From Symsagittifera roscoffensis (taxonomy: Eukaryota > Xenacoelomorpha > Acoela > Convolutidae), in NCBI RefSeq assembly GCF_963678635.1, contig NC_087062.1, positions 34,133,651 to 34,197,650 on the forward strand: DNA of 64,000 nucleotides, written 5' to 3'. The translations under genes and the position numbers were made by a program. Numbering within the stretch: the first letter of the stretch is position 1; each line of letters opens with the position of its first letter. The notes under the pieces are model-generated. The model ran no database searches, had not been told where the DNA came from, and worked only from the letters and a program-made list of their open reading frames with translations. This document shows positions 56,068-64,000 of the stretch, piece after piece.

Positions 56068-57730
56068 GTAATCTTCCATTCTCGCGTCAGAAAATTTTTT
56101 TAACCGTTTCTCACCATCGCACAGACTGTAACAAGCATACTAACTCAATGGAAGACTTTTAGAACATACAGCAAAAGACAAAGAAAATAAATGGCGTCAA
56201 TTCGTCCCAAATTGTGATCATCGCACTGGCGCCAGAAAATTCTAGACGGATTCAGGCCTGTGGAAGGTAAGCAGCCAATTTGATTGGACTCGAAGTCCAT
56301 CAGTGTCGTACAAAGAGACGCAAAAGATCCAAGCTCCCTCTTTCTACGTTCCTAATTTTTTTTCACAAAAGACTAAACAAGCCATCGCTGACAGCAACCT
56401 TCCCAACCACTTTTCCCAGATGACTGATGTCATATTCACTCAAGGACCTCGGTCCTCTAATCTTGCTCTATTTAACTTTTCTTTTTAATTACTTGCTGTC
56501 TGAGAACATAATCCCTCGAATAATTATAAACTAAAACTTGAAAATAAAACCCTTGCCAAACCGGATATACTTAAAGCTGTCAACATCATACAAGCCTAAA
56601 TCACTTTATAGCCCAGCACAATTTTCGCTCTTTTCACTCCACCATCAATGAACTGTCAACCCTTGACCTTCAAGTTACAGACGTTTTAATCAGAAATGCC
56701 CCCTCACGCAATCCTTGCTACACCAGACCTTTCAAAGGCTTTCGATATGCTGTGACCTGGCATACACGTTTATGACAGACCTCTCTCAAGACACCTGATG
56801 GCGCTACCTTAGAAATTATTTAAATGGGCGTCAAGCCACCAATTGCTTTTGCGAATAGTCATCCCCCATAGAATATTGCCCCTATAACCGCAGAGAATGA
56901 ACAGCACACCTCATATGCGGACGATTTCAATTCTTTCTCCGGAGAACTGATATCGAAAAGCATCAAACTCAATAAATGGCTACGTAAAAAAATCTATAAC
57001 ACATTTTTACTTCTCAAAAATTAAATTTTGCCCTCTGAAGGATCAGTATATCTTTTTTCGTCTTACCAAACAGACTTTAATAAAGCACCTAAAGTAATTT
57101 CGAACAATGAGCATATCCCGCTGAGCAAAAGCCCATAATTTCTGGGTGTAACTTGAGCTGACTCTAAACACTGCAAAAAGTCCGCTGACAAGGCCAGGCG
57201 CAGAGTCCTGACAACCTTAGTAGTTTCAACCTGGCGTCAAAACAAAGAAACTTAAAAAGCCCTTGTTAGACCCATAAAAGATTGAAACAACGATAAAAAC
57301 AACCACTCCTTTAACTTCTCAGTTTTTTTAATCTCCGTTACTATTACACTAACAGTTTTTTCCACAATCATCCCCTTCCCCTCGCCAAATACGCCTATCA
57401 ATACTTAAATGCTCCAAAGAAGAAACCACTGAACTTCTTTTCAACAACTCGTTGATGCCGCGAAGTTTATAGAGCTGGCGACAGACGAGCATAACCCGAC
57501 ACCGGGCTAACAAAAACTGTAGCCTTTGCCGAGTTTTAAAACTTTGATTGAGAAGTCAACTTCAGATTTAAGACAGAAGCCAAGCTGGGCTTCGCAAACA
57601 CTTGCTAGAGCACGACCAAAAACCAGCTCTATCAAATAAAACAAAAAAAAAGTAGAAATAAGCCACGAATTAGCAAAAACTCGGCTTCATGTCGGATTCG
57701 ACTCTATGACCTAGCAAATCTAGGATTCGA
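56068..57730 (+). pseudogene. Decayed reverse-transcriptase unit, copy 1
   Basis: The unit starts GAGTAATCTTCCATTCTCGC and ends CTAGGATTCGACTCTATCTC. In shifting frames, interrupted by stops, it retains reverse-transcriptase pieces: PDLSKAFDM, then TSYADDF (the YADD catalytic motif), then SKSP-FLGVT and KSADKARRRVLTTL, in the order found in LINE polymerases. A 61-codon open piece near the left (SQMTDVIFTQGPRSSNLALF) may be the upstream linker. No full-length frame remains. Confidence 0.65.
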
Positions 57731-57808
57731 CTCTATCTCCTCTCCTCTCCTCTCCTCTCCTCTCCTCTCCCTCTCTCTCGCTCTCGCTCTCGCTCTCTCG
57801 CTCTCTCT
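57731..57808. repeat. CT-rich microsatellite 2
   Basis: (CTCTC)n followed by CGCTCT repeats between reverse-transcriptase units 1 and 2. It has less pure (CT)n than the other two tracts. Confidence 0.9.
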
Positions 57809-59473
57809 GAGTAATCTTCCATTCTCGCGTCAGAAAATTTTTTAAACCGTTTCTCACCATCGCACAGACTGTAACAAGCATACTAACTCAATGGAAGACT
57901 TTTAGAACATACAGCAAAAGACAAAGAAAATAAATGGCGTCAATTCGTCCCAAATTGTGATCATCGCACTGGCGCCAGAAAATTCTAGACGGATTCAGGC
58001 CTGTGGAAGGTAAGCAGCCAATTTGATTGGACTCGAAGTCCATCAGTGTCGTACAAAGAGACGCAAAAGATCCAAGCTCCCTCTTTCTACGTTCCTAATT
58101 TTTTTTCACAAAAGACTAAACAAGCCATCGCTGACAGCAACCTTCCCAACCACTTTTCCCAGATGACTGATGTCATATTCACTCAAGGACCTCGGTCCTC
58201 TAATCTTGCTCTATTTAACTTTTCTTTTTAATTACTTGCTGTCTGAGAACATAATCCCTCGAATAATTATAAACTAAAACTTGAAAATAAAACCCTTGCC
58301 AAACCGGATATACTTAAAGCTGTCAACATCATACAAGCCTAAATCACTTTATAGCCCAGCACAATTTTCGCTCTTTTCACTCCACCATCAATGAACTGTC
58401 AACCCTTGACCTTCAAGTTACAGACGTTTTAATCAGAAATGCCCCCTCACGCAATCCTTGCTACACCAGACCTTTCAAAGGCTTTCGATATGCTGTGACC
58501 TGGCATACACGTTTATGACAGACCTCTCTCAAGACACCTGATGGCGCTACCTTAGAAATTATTTAAATGGGCGTCAAGCCACCAATTGCTTTTGCGAATA
58601 GTCATCCCCCATAGAATATTGCCCCTATAACCGCAGAGAATGAACAGCACACCTCATATGCGGACGATTTCAATTCTTTCTCCGGAGAACTGATATCGAA
58701 AAGCATCAAACTCAATAAATGGCTACGTAAAAAAATCTATAACACATTTTTACTTCTCAAAAATTAAATTTTGCCCTCTGAAGGATCAGTATATCTTTTT
58801 TCGTCTTACCAAACAGACTTTAATAAAGCACCTAAAGTAATTTCGAACAATGAGCATATCCCGCTGAGCAAAAGCCCATAATTTCTGGGTGTAACTTGAG
58901 CTGACTCTAAACACTGCAAAAAGTCCGCTGACAAGGCCAGGCGCAGAGTCCTGACAACCTTAGTAGTTTCAACCTGGCGTCAAAACAAAGAAACTTAAAA
59001 AGCCCTTGTTAGACCCATAAAAGATTGAAACAACGATAAAAACAACCACTCCTTTAACTTCTGTTTTTTTAATCTCCGTTACTATTACACTAACAGTTTT
59101 TTCCACAATCATCCCCTTCCCCTCGCCAAATACGCCTATCAATACTTAAATGCTCCAAAGAAGAAACCACTGAACTTCTTTTCAACTACTCGTTGATGCC
59201 GCGAAGTTTATAGAGCTGGCGACAGACGAGCATAACCCGACACCGGGCTAACAAAAACTGTAGCCTTTGCCGAGTTTTAAAACTTTGATTGAGAAGTCAA
59301 CTTCAGATTTAAGACAGAAGCCAAGCTGGGCTTCGCAAACACTTGCTAGAGCGCGACCAAAAACCAGCTCTATCAAATAAAACAAAAAAAAGTAGAAATA
59401 AGCCACGAATTAGCAAAAACTCGGCTTCATGTCGGATTCGACTCTATGACCTAGCAAATCTAGGATTCGACTC
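57809..59473 (+). pseudogene. Decayed reverse-transcriptase unit, copy 2
   Basis: Almost identical to copy 1 over its whole length (offset 1743 bp). It differs by a few bases, for example a short deletion near 59062 (CTTCTGTTTTT against CTTCTCAGTTTTT). The same stops and frame breaks are present, so the element was already dead before it was duplicated. Confidence 0.7.
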
Positions 59474-59484
59474 TATCTCCTCTC

Positions 59485-59536
<52 letters not shown>

Positions 59537-59558
59537 CTCGCTCTCTCGCTCTCTCTGA
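59474..59558. repeat. CT-rich microsatellite 3
   Basis: Short CTCTC start, a long pure (CT)n, then CGCTCT repeats, between units 2 and 3. Confidence 0.9.
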
Positions 59559-61206
59559 GTAATCTTCCATTCTCGCGTCAGAAAATTTTTTAAACCGTTT
59601 CTCACCATCGCACAGACTGTAACAAGCATACTAACTCAATGGAAGACTTTTAGAACATACAGCAAAAGACAAAGAAAATAAATGGCGTCAATTCGTCCCA
59701 AATTGTGATCATCGCACTGGCGCCAGAAAATTCTAGACGGATTCAGGCCTGTGGAAGGTAAGCAGCCAATTTGATTGGACTCGAAGTCCATCAGTGTCGT
59801 ACAAAGAGACGCAAAAGATCCAAGCTCCCTCTTTCTACGTTCCTAATTTTTCTTCACAAAAGACTAAACAAGCCATCGCTGACAGCAACCTTCCCAACCA
59901 CTTTTCCCAGATGACTGATGTCATATTCACTCAAGGACCTCGGTCCTCTAATCTTGCTCTATTTAACTTTTCTTTTTAATTACTTGCTGTCTGAGAACAT
60001 AATCCCTCGAATAATTATAAACTAAAACTTGAAAATAAAACCCTTGCCAAACCGGATATACTTAAAGCTGTCAACATCATACAAGCCTAAATCACTTTAT
60101 AGCCCAGCACAATTTTCGCTCTTTTCACTCCACCATCAATGAACTGTCAACCCTTGACCTTCAAGTTACAGACGTTTTAATCAGAAATGCCCCCTCACGC
60201 AATCCTTGCTACACCAGACCTTTCAAAAGCTTTCGATATGCTGTGACCTGGCATACACGTTTATGACAGACCTCTCTCAAGACACCTGATGGCGCTACCT
60301 TAGAAATTATTTAAATGGGCGTCAAGCCACCAATTGCTTTTGCGAATAGTCATCCCCCATAGAATATTGCCCCTATAACCGCAGAGAATGAACAGCACAC
60401 CTCATATGCGGACGATTTCAATTCTTTCTCCGGAGAACTGATATCGAAAAGCATCAAACTCAATAAATGGCTACGTAAAAAAATCTATAACACATTTTTA
60501 CTTCTCAAAAATTAAATTTTGCCCTCTGAAGGATCAGTATATCTTTTTTCGTCTTACCAAACAGACTTTAATAAAGCACCTAAAGTAATTTCGAACAATG
60601 AGCATATCCCGCTGAGCAAAAGCCCATAATTTCTGGGTGTAACTTGAGCTGACTCTAAACACTGCAAAAAGTCCGCTGACAAGGCCAGGCGCAGAGTCCT
60701 GACAACCATAGTAGTTTCAACCTGGCGTCAAAACAAAGAAACTTAAAAAGCCCTTGTTAGACCCATAAAAGATTGAAACAACGATAAAAACAACCACTCC
60801 TTTAACTTCTGTTTTTTTAATCTCCGTTACTATTACACTAACAGTTTTTTCCACAATCATCCCCTTCCCCTCGCCAAATACGCCTATCAATACTTAAATG
60901 CTCCAAAGAAGAAACCACTGAACTTCTTTTCAACTACTCGTTGATGCCGCGAAGTTTATAGAGCTGGCGACAGACGAGCATAACCCGACACCGGGCTAAC
61001 AAAAACTGTAGCCTTTGCCGAGTTTTAAAACTTTGATTGAGAAGTCAACTTCAGATTTAAGACAGAAGCCAAGCTGGGCTTCGCAAACACTTGCTAGAGC
61101 GCGACCAAAAACCAGCTCTATCAAATAAAACAAAAAAAAGTAGAAATAAGCCACGAATTAGCAAAAACTCGGCTTCATGTCGGATTCGACTCTATGACCT
61201 AGCAAA
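59559..61206 (+). pseudogene. Decayed reverse-transcriptase unit, copy 3
   Basis: Offset 1748 bp from copy 2 and nearly identical. It shares copy 2's deletion, so copies 2 and 3 are closest relatives. Instead of a CT tract it ends with GACCTAGCAAATTTGAATCT, which runs into a tRNA-like sequence. Confidence 0.7.
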
Positions 61207-61245
61207 TTTGAATCTCACGCACTAACCACTCAGCCATGGATGCTT
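61165..61245 (-). repeat. tRNA-like head (SINE or tRNA pseudogene)
   Basis: On the minus strand, a good A box, TGGCTGAGTGG, is followed about 40 bases later by GAGTCGAATCC, a B box with two mismatches to GGTTCGANTCC. The acceptor stem does not close convincingly and the anticodon arm is unclear, so I do not call a working tRNA. B-box copies (GGATTCGACTC on the plus strand) also end units 1 and 2. Confidence 0.5.
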
Positions 61246-61249
61246 CAAA

Positions 61250-62825
61250 GTCCCAAAAACTAGCCACCAATAACGCAGCTACATTATATTGCCAATTCGA
61301 TGCAGCAAAAGTAGCTCCAATTACAAAAAGACACAATTGTGCAAATACTAAATTGGAAAGCATTAAGCCAAATTATGTATAAAATAAGCTTTATGTATAA
61401 AATTATGTATAAAAAAATTGCGAGATTCTTTGAGTTGGAAAATCACTTTCCATCAAAAAGCAAATGCTACCAAAAAGCTGTAAAGGTGCCCCAATATTTG
61501 CGACTAACAAATATTAGATTAACAATCTTTAAGCCAATTTGAGAACAAAAAACATGAGCGGTTTAAAAAATCCCACAAAATATTTGTCTGTCACGGGATT
61601 TCTGTTCCGGGGTTGTGTTTGCTTGAACCATGACAATTCTTCTAGTCCACCACTACTGGTTGGCGTCATGTGCAACTAAAAGTAGTGTGTCATCTTGAAT
61701 TTTAATTTTCTTTTTTTTTGTTAAATATCAAAGCATCACCCTTGAGATGAAATTAAGTTGCTTCTGAAAATGCATTCTATGGGATGGTGAATTTCCAAAA
61801 GCTTGTATATTCAGATCTCTGAAATCAAATAGATAACACATATCAACAGCCTTCTGTGAAAAACAGCCTTCATCAGAAAAACAAGCCGGTAAAAACATAC
61901 CTTTATCATATATAGTTCGGTCGACACAGAAGCGAAGTGAAGATTCCTATCACCTGTTACAAAATGCAAGCATAGCATTGCAAGCTATCGAACAGAAAAA
62001 GAGCTGAAAATAACTAAGAAAAAAATCATTGAAATAAATAAAACATTTTTTAAAAAAATATCAATTGCAGAACTATCGAGAAAACCAACAACCAGCATCA
62101 AATAAGCTTTTTATAATATCCGAGCAACCACTCAGCCCACAATACATGAGAAGACACTAATTGAGCCGAAAATATTTTAAAAAATACCAGAAGCAATTTG
62201 TTGCAAAAATTTTTTCAGCGATGGAACATGTAATATTCGCCCAAAACCTACACAACGACAGAAAAGAGAAAAAGTTCTTTTTTGACGACTGGCTGACGTC
62301 AGATAGCTTAACTCAACGTGTTTTTCACTTTCTCGACCTAGCCAGTGGAACTTTTGTTGTGTAAGGGTCAACGAACGTGTTACGACTTTTAGGCCATCAG
62401 CCGAACGATTCTTACTTAGCTTTCGATTACATGCAAATAATAACCACATATATAATAACCACAAATAATCTCCGATCCCCAGACAATGCAGTTGCAGCTA
62501 AAAATGGTACTAAAAATCCATTATTATAGTTTCTTAGCCAATCAGCAAATCAGATTTCAGTAATCTAAAAACTGCAAAGATAGTAAACATTTCCAGGTAC
62601 TAGAATATTGATATTGGCCGGATAAAAGAACAGCAGAAATATGGAAAATTTCCAAATTGTCTTTGACGCCGCCGAATTGGAACAAATTTTATATTTCAAC
62701 AGTTTCGTTATTAAAGAAGCGAAACATAGCTTCATTTAATTGAATGGCAATTGCTTCTTTTTAAAATTTGACTTTTGGCTAATTTTATTTTCGGTCATTC
62801 GCTCACGAGTTTTTTCGCGCATTCG
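61250..62825. other. Intergenic, no feature recognised
   Basis: AT-rich. ORFs at 61339-61542, 62161-62364 (plus) and 62177-62464 (minus) show no recognisable family. No clear repeat. Confidence 0.45.
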
Positions 62826-62830
62826 GTCCT

Positions 62831-62903
62831 TCACGCATGAGAATAGCCCTCATCGGATCCATGAGCTTGATTGACTCTTTCCTCGCCCTGGACTACTCGT
62901 GGT
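62831..62903 (-). CDS. Candidate terminal exon of an unknown gene
   Basis: It follows a strong acceptor with a long pyrimidine run (TTTTTTTTTTAG), and the frame reads PRVVQGEERVNQAHGSDEGY to TGA. Base composition is balanced, unlike the flanks. An ORF on the same strand at 62976-63161 (with FPELCGAGRLSGRFVTDPNL) might be an upstream exon, but I cannot place a donor joining them. Confidence 0.25.
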
Positions 62904-63374
62904 CTAAAAAAAAACAATAGAAAACAACCGTTCAGGGACTTAGAGTAATAAAACGAGTAATAAGCTGTTAAGAAGTCAACGGGCACTCATCCTCCAACTC
63001 AGAAATTCCCGAGAGATAACGTCGTTGTTCTTTCTAATTCTGGTTTCTTTGAGGTTCGGATCGGTCACAAATCTGCCACTTAACCTTCCGGCTCCACACA
63101 ATTCGGGAAATAACGAAAGTATCCCACGAGCGTGTCGCGTCTGGAAGCTTCTTTTTTGCAAAATCTCAATTGACTGTCCCTCGTGTCGTGTTCGGATGTT
63201 CTTTGCTTGCGTTATTCTTTTTGTCCAACATGGCGATTTCGGTCTTTCACCGAAATTCTAGCTCGTAAATTGAAATTTTCTAAATTTTACTTAATTTTCT
63301 GACCCTCTTCTCTATTCTCTCGATAACGTGCTCAGAGGGTTCAAACGTGCCTTCTGAAGAGAGAAGAAGAAAAA

Positions 63375-64000
63375 ATGAACTTTATTAGTGAATGATACTA
63401 CATATAAAAGTGAAACTTTGAGTTTGCGTAATTCAAGCTTTGAGTTAAATTGTTAATGTTCAGGAACGACATGGGTTGCAACGGCATTTGATGAAGAAAG
63501 TGCATGGATTGTCGAGATTGAAGGTTGATTGAAGTTGCTGTTTAAGAAAATTGAAGAGTAGAGTCGATGTCGATTTTTGCTTAAACACTATTGACGCTAT
63601 GAATTGTTCTTTGGAAAAAGCTCCCAAGGGAACAGAATTTGCGGGTAAGAGGTACATAGAATACCATTCTCTGACTGGATCTGTTACCCGGTCTCGATTC
63701 ACTAACAGTAACATAGTCGTTAATATCGAAGTCGTAACAGTTATGTAACAGTTTGAAGAAGAGAAGACAATCAGTAAAAATAATTTGATAGCAAATAGGC
63801 AGTATGTTTAACATCACAAGACTGTCAGTATAATTAGTGGAACCAATTATCAACTTTACTGCCTTTTTCTGGAATTTTTCCAAATCACGTAGCTTTGATA
63901 AATTTGGGTACCAAATACAAGAGTTATTAAGTAAAATGGACCTCACACAAGAAATTCAAATTTGAAGCTTAGTTTTAACAGGTGAGTTAAAAGGAACATT
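63375..64000 (-). pseudogene. LINE reverse-transcriptase C-terminus, frameshifted
   Basis: The minus strand encodes VRSILLNNSCIWYPNLSKLR, then FQKKAVKLIIGSTNYTDSL, LNILPICYQIIFTDCLLFFK and SFFQRTIHS, the standard C-terminal region of LINE polymerases. The frame then shifts, and a second frame carries FNFLKQQLQSTFNL and DPCTFF-like sequence ending in a Cys-rich KCRCNPCRS tail (stop at 63460). A stop also interrupts the frame upstream (near 63959). AATAAAG with a T-rich tail at about 63375-63400 marks the 3' end. The element is broken and enters from the right edge. Confidence 0.75.

Noticed and set aside
55866-56162. Leu/Ser and Arg/Glu repeat ORFs near 56.0 and 59.5 kb
   Set aside because: They translate CT/GA microsatellites and have no flanking coding sequence.
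62976-63261. ORFs on both strands near 63.1 kb, possibly a first exon
   Set aside because: Composition is coding-like, but neither strand gives a donor joined in phase to a neighbour, so I mention it only as possible context for the exon at 62831-62903.

Overview
The window looks like nuclear DNA from a non-vertebrate animal. It is AT-rich, its genes have short exons bounded by GT-AG introns, and it carries retrotransposon ends, miniature inverted-repeat elements, microsatellites and large tandem arrays. I cannot name the species. No bacterial, viral or organellar gene organisation is visible.

Two multi-exon genes run on the minus strand with a plus-strand transporter gene between them. The first, about 25.5 kb down to below 1.0 kb and continuing off the left edge, is a SPATA1 (spermatogenesis-associated 1) homologue. 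Twelve exons join in compatible phase: a 407-codon Gln/Asn-rich exon, the conserved SPATA1 N-terminal region, an acidic linker and a long charged coiled coil. A separate 42-codon Pro/Arg exon upstream is phase-compatible with the conserved region and is probably an alternative first exon. The second gene, 54.18-45.89 kb, has six exons in perfect phase and encodes an acidic, low-complexity protein of about 525 residues that I do not recognise. Between them, at 38.9-40.3 kb, is a 447-residue major-facilitator transporter resembling SLC18B1, with an uninterrupted coding region and a probable spliced 5' UTR. Weaker candidates are a two-exon plus-strand gene at 42.9-43.6 kb and a terminal exon at 62.8-62.9 kb.

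Most of the rest is repeats. A 7.8-kb minisatellite of 30-bp units (9.58-17.43 kb) fills one SPATA1 intron and has three nested levels of order (30, 269 and 538/808 bp). A tandem array of 1.26-1.57 kb units occupies 27.7-35.46 kb. Three 1.74-kb units of a decayed reverse transcriptase, separated by CT microsatellites, lie at 56.07-61.2 kb and end in a tRNA-like head. A dispersed family carries a short hairpin beside AATGTTCCGA. Another family with GGCGCC patches occurs four times, and two copies of a MITE with a GTTAAAGAGAT end lie in SPATA1 introns. LINE reverse-transcriptase tails sit at both edges of the window.

The three better-supported genes show no sign of acting as a pathway. The unusual content is the SPATA1 gene architecture and the structure of the repeats. 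I found no convincing new multi-gene system.
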